64,000 nt of DNA from a virus, in IMG/VR virus record IMGVR_UViG_3300023223_000669, positions 62,001 to 126,000 of that record, one strand, 5' to 3'. Each line of letters begins with the position of its first letter. Position 1 is the stretch's first letter. Positions 15,668 through 22,791 of the stretch are shown piece after piece. Position numbers and translations under genes: made by a program. The notes below the pieces were generated by a model, which made no database searches, had not been told where the DNA came from, and saw nothing but the letters and a program-made list of their open reading frames with translations.

Positions 15668-16693
15668 ATGAATTATCAACGTTATCCGCAAGAAGCAATT
15701 GACGCCCTGCGTGCAACTGCTGCACCGGACTCTGATGTCCGTGCTCGTGCTCAAAAGGCTTTTGCCGCTGAGCTAAATTCGCCCCTTCGTCAAGGGGTTT
15801 TTGATCGTGACAACCTAGGTGGCATTTACGAGAAGCAAGTCCTTGCTCCTGGTGCTCAAGCCAACTACCCGCTCGACTTCGTAAAGCCGGGTGAAGAAGA
15901 TGAATTCATCGCCTTCACTTTGCCGAAGCAGGGTCGTGTGCCGGAACGTCACGTCGAAGGCGACGAGTTGTGGGTGCCGACATTCCAGATCGGCAACGCA
16001 ATCGACTGGTCGCTTAAGTATGCTAAGGAAGCTCGTTTCGACGTTATTATGCGTGCGATTCGTGTTTACGAGGCTGGTTTTGTTCGTAAGATTAACTCTG
16101 ATGGTTGGCGTACCCTGCTTGGTGCTGCTGATGGTCGTGGCCTCACGGTTTCGGCTACCGGTGCTGCTCCGTTCACGGGTTCCACGCTCGCCCCGACTCC
16201 TGCTGCTGGTCAGTTCACCAAAGAACTTATTAGCCGTATGAAGACCGCGATGACTCGTGGTGCGGGCGGTAATGGTAACGCTGGGCGTCTGACTGATGTT
16301 TACCTTAGCCTTGAGGCGATGGAAGACATTCGTGCGTGGGATGTAGACGAAATTGACGAGTTCACTCGTCGTGAAATCTTCGTTTCGCGTGAGTATGGTC
16401 TTGCCCAAATTTACGGCGTTGTTCTTCATGAGATGACCGAGCTTGGCGAAGGTCAGGAGTACGAGGAATTCCTCGAAGTTACTCTTGCCCGTGCCCACAC
16501 TGGTTCGCTCTTGGAGTACTGCATCGGTCTTGACCTGTCCACAATGGACAGCATGGTCATGCCGATCCGTGAAGAACTCCAGACTTTCGAAGACCCGGCT
16601 CTCTACAGAGAGCAACGTGCGGGCATCTTCGGCTGGATGGAGCACGGTTTCGCCGTACTTGATCCGCGTCGTATCCTGATTGGCGAATTCTAA
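15668..16693 (+). CDS. Major capsid protein (HK97-type)
   Basis: The 341-residue protein starts with a strong ribosome-binding site (ATAAGGAGACCTCAA), follows the scaffold and decoration genes and is closed by a strong terminator, the classical setting of MCP. The sequence fits an HK97 fold: an N-terminal arm, an E-loop region rich in charged residues near 85-110, a long spine helix around ARFDVIMRAIRVYEAGFVRK, and a P-domain/A-domain with DVYLSLEAMEDIRAW and a YGVVLHEMTELG strand. The maturation cleavage site is not evident. GC-rich preferred codons are used more strictly than in neighbours, as expected for the most abundant product. Confidence 0.85.
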   Translation: MNYQRYPQEAIDALRATAAPDSDVRARAQKAFAAELNSPLRQGVFDRDNLGGIYEKQVLAPGAQANYPLDFVKPGEEDEFIAFTLPKQGRVPERHVEGDELWVPTFQIGNAIDWSLKYAKEARFDVIMRAIRVYEAGFVRKINSDGWRTLLGAADGRGLTVSATGAAPFTGSTLAPTPAAGQFTKELISRMKTAMTRGAGGNGNAGRLTDVYLSLEAMEDIRAWDVDEIDEFTRREIFVSREYGLAQIYGVVLHEMTELGEGQEYEEFLEVTLARAHTGSLLEYCIGLDLSTMDSMVMPIREELQTFEDPALYREQRAGIFGWMEHGFAVLDPRRILIGEF

Positions 16694-16717
16694 GCCGAAC
16701 AGCGACAGCTAGATCCT

Positions 16718-16753
16718 AAGGGGGCGGTAGGGTGTGAATCCTACTGCCCCCTT
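16718..16753 (+). terminator. Rho-independent terminator after MCP
   Basis: A 12-bp stem (GGGGGCGGTAGG with CCTACTGCCCCC, one G-T pair) at 16720-16731 and 16740-16751 has an 8-nt loop. It is extended by flanking A-T pairs and ends in TTTGCTT. A late-type box follows 4 nt later. Confidence 0.85.
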
Positions 16754-16756
16754 TGC

Positions 16757-16766
16757 TTAGTGTATT
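16757..16766 (+). promoter_or_regulatory. Late-type promoter-like box TTAGTGTATT
   Basis: This exact copy lies just after the MCP terminator and 44 nt before the connector gene at 16811, the same leader length as at 7917. A terminator immediately followed by this box is strong context for a promoter. Confidence 0.5.
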
Positions 16767-16810
16767 CTTTAGTAGGTCTCACGCACAGGCACTTTAAACA
16801 GTAAATCATC

Positions 16811-17683
16811 ATGGCTGGCGAAACAAAAGTATTAACAGTGGGTCAGGCAGCTTCGGCACTTGATATCTTTTTGTCTGCTAACGGAACGGCCGTGAGTGGA
16901 CAAAATGTTGGCTTCGAGTTGTTTGATGCAGCGAACGTATCTGCCGCCAGTGGTGTTGCATTGAATCCAGCCTTGGGAACATACCAAGCTGCGGGATCTA
17001 TTCCCGCCGGATTCCAGATTGGCACATGGCGTGTGGAGTGGAATATCATTACAGCGGCCTTGGAGCTTGTGACAGCTACCGAGCCCTTCTGTGTGCAAGC
17101 CATTCAAGTTACTATTGGCTTTGTGCCAACAACCGATAAGACTAGTACGATCTATGAGGCCGTACGTTTAGATATTGGCGACCCTGACGGACAGGTATTC
17201 AATGATGATTTCCTCAAAAGGAATCTCACGAAAGCCGTGCGTAGACTTAACCACCGTCTCGGATTGTCACCCACCGCACGACCTAAAGGTATTCCTGGTG
17301 GTTTCGGTGGGCCTCGTTTGAAAGTTTCCCCCATTGTTGCCGATGTAGAAGCTGGCACAATCACGCCTTGTAATGATGAAATACAAGATTTGATGATTTT
17401 ACAGATGGAATATATCATTATTTCAAGTGAACTCACTGCACTTAAACGTTTGGCTGCTACCTCTAGCTCTGGTCCTTATGCTGGTTTAGTTGGTTCTGCT
17501 AGTCAGGATGGTATCTCGGTAACCAACGCGGACGGCATAAAAGTTTCGATTTCTCCCGGTCGTTTAAATGTCAGGGCTGACTTGCATAAATTTGATGTCA
17601 AGCGTCGTGGCGAAGAACTAGAAGCAGCCATAAGAGCATTTTTGAATAGAATGACTGCTAATTTTGGCAAGCTAATCTATTAA
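16811..17683 (+). CDS. Head-tail connector-like protein with N-terminal beta domain
   Basis: The protein is 290 residues. Residues 1-95 are a beta-sandwich-like domain rich in Val, Ala and Gly. From about 105 a helical domain begins with IYEAVRLDIGDPDGQVFNDD and KRNLTKAVRRLNHRLG, the pattern of the small helical adaptor (HK97 gp6-like) that binds below the portal, including the helix that starts with the N-D-D-F/L turn. The first gene after MCP is commonly this adaptor. The extra beta domain is unusual and could project from the neck. The stop overlaps the HNH start (TAATG). Confidence 0.6.
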   Translation: MAGETKVLTVGQAASALDIFLSANGTAVSGQNVGFELFDAANVSAASGVALNPALGTYQAAGSIPAGFQIGTWRVEWNIITAALELVTATEPFCVQAIQVTIGFVPTTDKTSTIYEAVRLDIGDPDGQVFNDDFLKRNLTKAVRRLNHRLGLSPTARPKGIPGGFGGPRLKVSPIVADVEAGTITPCNDEIQDLMILQMEYIIISSELTALKRLAATSSSGPYAGLVGSASQDGISVTNADGIKVSISPGRLNVRADLHKFDVKRRGEELEAAIRAFLNRMTANFGKLIY

Positions 17684-18288
17684 TGTTTAATAAAACTTGT
17701 AAACATTGTGACGGGGATTTTGTTGCACAGAACGTGCGATTATTGTATTGTTCTGTCAAGTGCAAAAACAAACTCAAGTCTGAGAAGATCATGGCTAAAC
17801 GTTGTAGTAATAAAGATGCCTACAATGCTTATCAAAGACAATGGCGTTCAAAAAATTCAAATCATTGTAGCCAATGGGAGAAAGATAGATATGCCACTAA
17901 CGAGCGTGTACGTGAACAAAAAATAAAAGCTGCTAAAAAATGGCACAGGAACAATCTTGAACGCAGCCGTGAAAACAACAGGCGGTATTATTTGGCCAAC
18001 TACGAAAGATTCGCTGCTGCCAATCTGGCCCGCCATTCACGTCAACCCATGGACAAAGAACTTGTCTTGCAGATTTTTGAAGAAGACAACTATACATGTG
18101 TTTATTGTAGTGTTCGTGGAGGCAAGCTGACCATTGATCACAAGATCCCCGTATCGTGCGGCGGTACTAATGATCGTAACAATCTGTGTACGGCATGTCA
18201 CCGATGCAACTGTTCCAAGGGTGCAAAGACTGTTCAAGAATTTGAACAATATATGTTAGAGGTATTGTATAGTGCTTGTGTTTTGTAA
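17683..18288 (+). CDS. HNH homing endonuclease
   Basis: The 201-residue protein has an N-terminal zinc finger (C-x2-C and C-x3-C around residues 6-26), a long, very basic Arg/Asn/Lys linker of about 90 residues, then a classical HNH core: YTCVYC, a LTIDHKIPVSCGG catalytic motif with the first H, N-D-R-N-N-L and CHRCNCSKG. It sits at the connector junction with the upstream stop overlapping its start, and its own end overlaps the next gene by 17 nt. A selfish homing element is the likely nature. Confidence 0.85.
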   Translation: MFNKTCKHCDGDFVAQNVRLLYCSVKCKNKLKSEKIMAKRCSNKDAYNAYQRQWRSKNSNHCSQWEKDRYATNERVREQKIKAAKKWHRNNLERSRENNRRYYLANYERFAAANLARHSRQPMDKELVLQIFEEDNYTCVYCSVRGGKLTIDHKIPVSCGGTNDRNNLCTACHRCNCSKGAKTVQEFEQYMLEVLYSACVL

Positions 18289-18616
18289 AAACCCCCGTGG
18301 TATTCTGCATCTACATAGTTTTAGAATCCATGGACGCGAGACCAAGTACAAACCCTGTGACATTCCATTCGATCTTTACAACGCAAACAAAGACGCATTG
18401 GTCGATGGCACCTATCGAGAGATCACTCTTCGTGGTCTATTCGGTGTTACATTTCCTGAAATTGCTTTCACATATAACGAAATTCGTTGGCTTCCAGAAA
18501 GAACATTAGATACAATAGGCCCTCTCATGGTCGATCAGTATGATTCAACATGGTCTCATAAGAAAAAAACTGATCAAATCAAGGTAGCACTTCGCAATGT
18601 CTCTCCGTCCTCTTAG
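18272..18616 (+). CDS. Hypothetical neck-region protein, 114 aa (GTG start)
   Basis: This is an unrecognised 114-residue protein. The frame opens with GTG 18272 or GTG 18278, and no ATG fits. It reads into the decoration-like gene with a 20-nt overlap. It is mixed alpha/beta, with a RLLP-like PERTLDTIGPLMVDQYDS helix near the end. Position between connector and other neck proteins suggests a small virion or assembly protein. The upstream HNH gene overlaps its start, so its initiation may rely on translation through that gene. Confidence 0.5.
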   Translation: MLVFCKNPRGILHLHSFRIHGRETKYKPCDIPFDLYNANKDALVDGTYREITLRGLFGVTFPEIAFTYNEIRWLPERTLDTIGPLMVDQYDSTWSHKKKTDQIKVALRNVSPSS

Positions 18617-19172
18617 ACAGACCGAACAGGTCAACATCGATTTCATCACTCCTCATACACAGGAAAGGGGTGGATGTCTAAGCTTTGTACTATCTTCTGG
18701 TCTGTTTATTGTAGAGTATGCGGCAAATCCCAGCGGACTAAAGACACTAGGTATTCAGCTCAATGATATTGAGAACATGAACCTATCCCGACAATACCAT
18801 CGGACATATTCTCATCCGGCCGCTACAACCGACGTGCCTTGCGGTATTGTCGGGGTAGCAATCCAAGGAGATTTCATTACTGATTGGTTGGAATTAGTGG
18901 GCACCGTATTTCCGGGCGATGCCGCCTTTGCTGGTCCTAGCGGTACCTTCACCAATGTTGCTACGGGCGGTGGGCAGAGAATTGGTAAATTCATTGGTGT
19001 GCTAGATCCTGATCCACACACGGTAACGTGGCGTGGTCTTGGGTTTAGCCGACTGTTTGTAGACCCTTGTGATAAAAAGCAGAAATGGGAAAACAATCCT
19101 GCTGATGCTATACATATTGTTTCGCCGGGGTATATTAAGATTCGTGTAGATTTTGGTGCGAGTAATAGATAA
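18597..19172 (+). CDS. Second decoration-like protein, 191 aa (copy B)
   Basis: The 191-residue protein is paralogous to the one at 15189. RQT (7-9), NID (13-15), ERGG (23-26) and LSFV stand at identical positions, and E-Y-A, a G-D-F-I-T-D motif, P-G-D and the C-terminal YIKIRVDF strand also match. It is longer because of insertions around 115-165, including a CDKKQKWENN segment. A duplicated decoration/cement or head-vertex protein is the likeliest role. It is embedded in the neck gene block, so copy B may have specialised for the neck or tail. It overlaps the preceding gene by 20 nt and the next by 1 nt. Confidence 0.6.
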   Translation: MSLRPLRQTEQVNIDFITPHTQERGGCLSFVLSSGLFIVEYAANPSGLKTLGIQLNDIENMNLSRQYHRTYSHPAATTDVPCGIVGVAIQGDFITDWLELVGTVFPGDAAFAGPSGTFTNVATGGGQRIGKFIGVLDPDPHTVTWRGLGFSRLFVDPCDKKQKWENNPADAIHIVSPGYIKIRVDFGASNR

Positions 19173-19711
19173 TGGTTCTTTTACCCAACAATGAGAATTT
19201 TGCTGCTGCGAGTGGCATTATCGATTCTGATTTCTTGGAGTCTATTTATCATTCCTTGATGGACGAGACGTACGTTGATTTGGGCCGTACTGTGATATTG
19301 CATCTTGATCCGGCGGTTGAGCAGGATGTAGTGACGCAAGCTCAGGCAGCCCCCCAGATGTACAATCCGTTTTTTGGGCGTACGCCTGTGCCACAGATAA
19401 ATACACGTAATCCTGGTGTCAAAATCACGCACCGTGATGTGCAGTACGAAGCACAAATTCGCATTGGTCCTATCAAGGCAGATGAGGACACTCAGGGCAT
19501 TGGCGACCTTGCCGAAAATGAAGCCATGATCACGCTGGTTATCGAATCACTACCCCATCTGAAACAGACACAGACCATTAGTATTGAAGGACGACGTTAC
19601 AAGCTTGACAATACTCGTCCTATTGGGTTCATTCAGAGACGCTATATCATGGTGAAACTGACCGAGACCCAAGAGAGGGAACCTCCCACACCCACTAACA
19701 CGATTGGTTAA
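19172..19711 (+). CDS. Neck/head-closure candidate, 179 aa
   Basis: This 179-residue unrecognised protein has a beta-rich middle with THRDVQYEAQIRIGPIK and a SIEGRRYKLDNTRPIGFIQRRYIMVKL segment near the end. The latter resembles strands that close a small barrel, as in head-closure and tail-completion proteins. The position, after connector and before the 341-residue neck protein and the tube, supports a neck role. The start overlaps the previous stop (TAATG). The assignment is from context, not from a diagnostic motif. Confidence 0.5.
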   Translation: MVLLPNNENFAAASGIIDSDFLESIYHSLMDETYVDLGRTVILHLDPAVEQDVVTQAQAAPQMYNPFFGRTPVPQINTRNPGVKITHRDVQYEAQIRIGPIKADEDTQGIGDLAENEAMITLVIESLPHLKQTQTISIEGRRYKLDNTRPIGFIQRRYIMVKLTETQEREPPTPTNTIG

Positions 19712-19713
19712 CC

Positions 19714-20739
19714 ATGGGCCTGGAATATAAATTACGCAGCTTGCTCAAGCTCAACTATAAACTCTTCGCGGACATGCACATGCTTCGTGAGGGGGCGTTT
19801 ACTAGTATTGCAAGTGGTGACACGTTCTATGATGGTCGTCCATTGAGTTTGTTGTTACCAGATACAACGTCAGACGATTTATTTGTCGCCATAGGCGACG
19901 GCCAAGTCTGGCAGTCTCCTTATCGTCAGTGGGTGTATGAATCTGGTGTACCTCTTGATGGTACCAATGTTCCAGCTCCTCCTGTTGTTGCTTCTGGTGT
20001 CTTCATTGAAGGTGCTTTCCGTGGAGTAGAAGATCCGACGTTCGGGCATACCATTGATTATACCAATGGCCGTATCATCTTTAATACGCCGCAGTCTTTG
20101 GACTTAGAGGTTCATGCGGATTTCTCTGCACGAGATGTGCGTATTACTTTCGAGCACCAATTCAATCAACAGTTTATCAATGGTGTACTAGAGACACAAT
20201 ACTTTACCAACCCACTCACGTCGATGCAGTTGGTGTATCCGTCTGGTAGAATTCAGAATTTTCCAGCGGTCTTTATAGAAGTAGACAGACGAACACTTGA
20301 AGGATATGAGCTTGGCAATCGTAGTGCGATCATTACGGACGAAGTGAAGTTTCATATCTGGGCTTTGGATGACATGCAGCGTGATAACATCGTAGACATC
20401 TTGACTGGTCAGTGGCGTAAGTCTCTGCCCATGATTGATTTTAACATTGCACCTCTGCCACTGTCTGGGATTTTCAACACCCTATCTCCTGAATATGTAC
20501 CATATCAAGAAATGCTACGCAATAGGGAATTGATTACGACGATTGGGTCTGGTGTACCTATCAAATATATGTCTTATATCGATGAAGTGGACAGTATGAA
20601 TCTACCACCAGCCGAAGAGTACGAAAGAGCCCTCGTGACGTATCATGTTAAGGTTTTCCTGAATGCTCCGACAACGCCGCTGGGACATCTGTTTGGGCCT
20701 ATCACAACCCTCCCCACCATACAGGATCCAGGCATCTAG
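19714..20739 (+). CDS. Neck or tail-completion candidate, 341 aa
   Basis: This 341-residue unrecognised protein lies directly before the tube-gene block. The first 30 residues are basic helix (KLRSLLKLNYKLFADMHML). A beta-rich region to about residue 150 follows, and the second half has strands and a helix around FHIWALDDMQRDNIVDILTG, a pattern seen in tail-completion or tail-terminator proteins that measure and cap the tube. No membrane segment is present. A late-type box lies 11 nt after its stop, so it ends a transcription unit in part. Confidence 0.5.
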   Translation: MGLEYKLRSLLKLNYKLFADMHMLREGAFTSIASGDTFYDGRPLSLLLPDTTSDDLFVAIGDGQVWQSPYRQWVYESGVPLDGTNVPAPPVVASGVFIEGAFRGVEDPTFGHTIDYTNGRIIFNTPQSLDLEVHADFSARDVRITFEHQFNQQFINGVLETQYFTNPLTSMQLVYPSGRIQNFPAVFIEVDRRTLEGYELGNRSAIITDEVKFHIWALDDMQRDNIVDILTGQWRKSLPMIDFNIAPLPLSGIFNTLSPEYVPYQEMLRNRELITTIGSGVPIKYMSYIDEVDSMNLPPAEEYERALVTYHVKVFLNAPTTPLGHLFGPITTLPTIQDPGI

Positions 20740-20750
20740 ACGCCTTATAT

Positions 20751-20760
20751 TTAGTGTATT
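20751..20760 (+). promoter_or_regulatory. Late-type promoter-like box TTAGTGTATT
   Basis: This exact copy abuts the ATG of the HNH gene at 20761 with no gap. A transcript starting a few bases downstream would miss that ATG and serve the major tail protein gene at 21217 instead. Confidence 0.45.
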
Positions 20761-21210
20761 ATGAAAGTGATGGGAACTCACATTTGCGAATGGGGTCTTT
20801 GTGGCCGACTCGTGCAGGAGACCAACAAACGCACAGGGAAATCTTACATTTACTGTAAGCCCCATAGGGATGGTCGTAAGGGTACTAAGCACGCTTATTA
20901 TTTAAAGAACAAGAAGAAGTGTAACGAGAGATCTAGAGCCGACTGGCGAGATGCTCGCCGTCGCTTCTTCGAAATGTATGGAAACCATTGTATGTGTTGT
21001 GGCGTTGAGGGCGAAATTTTTCTAGCACTTGACCACATCAATGGTAATGGAAAAGAACACAGAGCAAAGAGAAGTAAAATTGGGGTTTATAAGGACGCCT
21101 TAGCTAAGCATCAACCTGACGAATACCAAGTGCTCTGTCATAATTGCAATTTTGCCAAATATCAAATGGGGAAGTGCCCCCACAGTGAGTATGCTTGCCT
21201 AGGGAGGTAA
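20761..21210 (+). CDS. HNH homing endonuclease before the tube gene
   Basis: The 149-residue protein has a Cys-His-rich N-terminus, then the HNH core: CMCCG, a LALDHINGNG catalytic motif with the following HR, a YQVLCHNCNFAKYQMG segment with the second Cys pair, and a C-P-H-S end. The family is common between phage genes. Its final codons contain the ribosome-binding site (GGGAGG at 21202-21207) of the major tail protein gene, so the element is neatly spliced into this junction. ATG 20770 is an alternative start. Confidence 0.85.
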   Translation: MKVMGTHICEWGLCGRLVQETNKRTGKSYIYCKPHRDGRKGTKHAYYLKNKKKCNERSRADWRDARRRFFEMYGNHCMCCGVEGEIFLALDHINGNGKEHRAKRSKIGVYKDALAKHQPDEYQVLCHNCNFAKYQMGKCPHSEYACLGR

Positions 21211-21216
21211 CTGACC

Positions 21217-22632
21217 ATGGCCATTAATAATAGAGTTTTCTGGGCGATCGAGCAAGTCGCCATTAAAGATAACGCTGCTCCGCCGACTGGGGCCGTCGCT
21301 CCTGTTAACTCTCGCGAGTATATTACAGGACCGCTTGCTTCTGGTGTCGATGAGGTAGCTGGACTATGGGAAGTTCCCCGTGGTCTTCAAAGTATTGGTA
21401 TTAGCACGACTTTCAACCTAGAACAAGTTTTCCAGCTTGGTCAGGTTGAGTTGTACGAGTACTCGGAACGTCAACCGGACATTGAGGTTACGCTGTCGAA
21501 AGCTATCGACGGTACGAAGCCTTTGTACTTCATGGTGACGGACCCGGCCTCGGCCAACGACATTGTTGCTCGTACCGCAAACTATCGTACAGACATCGCC
21601 CTACAAATTTATCCTGATACTCAGTTCCGTGCTACGGGTCAACCGCAAGCCATCGTAACTGCATCGGGTTGTTATGTTTCCAACCTGTCTTACACTTTCC
21701 CGATTGATGGGTTTGTGTCAGAAGACGTAACGCTGGTTGGTAACGACAAGATTTGGGGTGCGATGGTTGCTGTCTCTGGTCAGACGGCTGGGCATGACGG
21801 TGGACAAGGTGCTGGAGAGCCTCTTGTTCTCTTCCCGTCTGAAGACGATGGTGAAAACCCCAATGCTCCTGAGGGTACGCCCTCTGGTGTCTTCGGTCAT
21901 GATGGTAACACTTCTGCTCTGCTAGAGGGTGGTGCTGCTGAATTGGCCGGTGGTGCTGACCGCTTTGGCGTGATCATCGTTGGTTCTGGTGTTCAGCGTC
22001 GTGAAGAGGTTGATATTGCTCGCTCGATCCTGCCGATGGATGTTCCGGGTATTCTTACTCCGGTACAGTCGGGTATTGATGGTGCGTTCGTCAATGGTGG
22101 TTTTGGTGCTCAAGGGCCGGGAACGGCACTTAATACTGACCAGCTTGTTGCCGACGCTAATACGGACTTTGTTGCCGAGCACATCCAGACCATTACGGTT
22201 TCGTTCTCGGTGGCCCGTGAGGACATTTTCGAGCTTGGCTCGAAGCGTCCATTCGTCAAGACGCCTGACTTCCCGCTGGAAGCTACGTGCTCTATCGAAG
22301 TAATCACGGCTCAAGGTGACCTTGTTGATGCGACATCGGATCAAGATTGTGGACCGGACAATACGTCTGAATCCAATACAATCATCCTCCGTACTTGCGA
22401 CGGTCTACAAGTTGACCTTGGTGATGCTAACCGTCTGACGGGTGTTGAAATGGGTGGTGGTGAAGCTGGTGGCGACAATATGACTGTCACCTACAACTAC
22501 AGCTCCTTCAACGTCTTCAATGTTTCGCACGACTTCTACCAGCCGAACCACCGTATCCTGGTGTTCCAGACTGGTCTGAGTCGTTTCAACGTGGGTTCTG
22601 TAAGCTTCCTGCGTACTGATCTGGGTATCTAA
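21217..22632 (+). CDS. Major tail (tube) protein
   Basis: The 471-residue protein has a strong ribosome-binding site, biased codons and a strong terminator behind it, marks of an abundant structural gene. It is beta-rich. The N-terminal third has an ISTTFNLEQVFQLGQVELYE segment, typical of tube proteins where two beta-hairpins build the ring. The middle (about 190-290) is Gly/Asp-rich with Ser/Thr and may be an inserted surface domain. The last third repeats a FNVGSVSF type strand. No sheath gene is found nearby, so this is probably the only tail polymer. Confidence 0.7.
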   Translation: MAINNRVFWAIEQVAIKDNAAPPTGAVAPVNSREYITGPLASGVDEVAGLWEVPRGLQSIGISTTFNLEQVFQLGQVELYEYSERQPDIEVTLSKAIDGTKPLYFMVTDPASANDIVARTANYRTDIALQIYPDTQFRATGQPQAIVTASGCYVSNLSYTFPIDGFVSEDVTLVGNDKIWGAMVAVSGQTAGHDGGQGAGEPLVLFPSEDDGENPNAPEGTPSGVFGHDGNTSALLEGGAAELAGGADRFGVIIVGSGVQRREEVDIARSILPMDVPGILTPVQSGIDGAFVNGGFGAQGPGTALNTDQLVADANTDFVAEHIQTITVSFSVAREDIFELGSKRPFVKTPDFPLEATCSIEVITAQGDLVDATSDQDCGPDNTSESNTIILRTCDGLQVDLGDANRLTGVEMGGGEAGGDNMTVTYNYSSFNVFNVSHDFYQPNHRILVFQTGLSRFNVGSVSFLRTDLGI

Positions 22633-22648
22633 TCTAAGATATCCTTTG

Positions 22649-22687
22649 GGCGGCGGAGTGCCGGGGGGTCACTCCGCCGCCGTCTTT
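22649..22687 (+). terminator. Rho-independent terminator after the tube gene
   Basis: A perfect 12-bp GC-rich stem (GGCGGCGGAGTG with CACTCCGCCGCC) at 22649-22660 and 22670-22681 has a 9-nt loop and is followed by GTCTTTTCT. It is the strongest hairpin in the window. Confidence 0.9.
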
Positions 22688-22695
22688 TCTACCCC

Positions 22696-22791
22696 CGGTG
22701 CTAGGTACAATACGACTCCGCGTGATTATGCACGCTTGGGCAACCTATATGGTTGTCTGTCCTAGCACCGCTAACGCGGTGCTTTTTTATT
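22696..22791 (+). ncRNA. Structured leader RNA with alternative terminator (attenuator-like)
   Basis: A 10-bp closing stem pairs CGGTGCTAGG (22696-22705) with CCTAGCACCG (22761-22770). It encloses hairpin GCGTG/CACGC (22720-22724 with 22731-22735, 6-nt loop) and hairpin GGGCAACC/GGTTGTCT (22738-22745 with 22751-22758, 5-nt loop, two G-T pairs). The right arm of the closing stem overlaps the left arm of a second hairpin, AGCACCGC/GCGGTGCT (22764-22771 with 22776-22783), which ends in TTTTTT and abuts the next start codon. The two states exclude each other, as in attenuators or riboswitches. It does not match a tRNA. The ligand or trigger is unknown. Confidence 0.5.
22764..22788 (+). terminator. 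Intrinsic terminator ending the structured leader
   Basis: An 8-bp stem with a TAAC loop is followed by six T and then ATTATG, so the T-run touches the start codon at 22792. It can form only if the 22696-22770 closing stem is open. Confidence 0.7.

Noticed and set aside
15815-16645. Reverse-strand open frame of 276 codons inside the capsid gene
   Set aside because: It lies wholly opposite the well-supported major capsid gene, with no promoter, ribosome-binding site or recognisable domain. Strong codon bias in the forward gene explains the lack of stops.
22696-22770. tRNA gene at the 22696-22770 stem
   Set aside because: The 7-bp acceptor-like stem and overall length resemble a tRNA, but there is no T-arm with a 5-bp stem and GTTC loop, the central hairpin loop has 6 nt rather than 7, and no D-loop GG is present. 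It fits a structured leader better.
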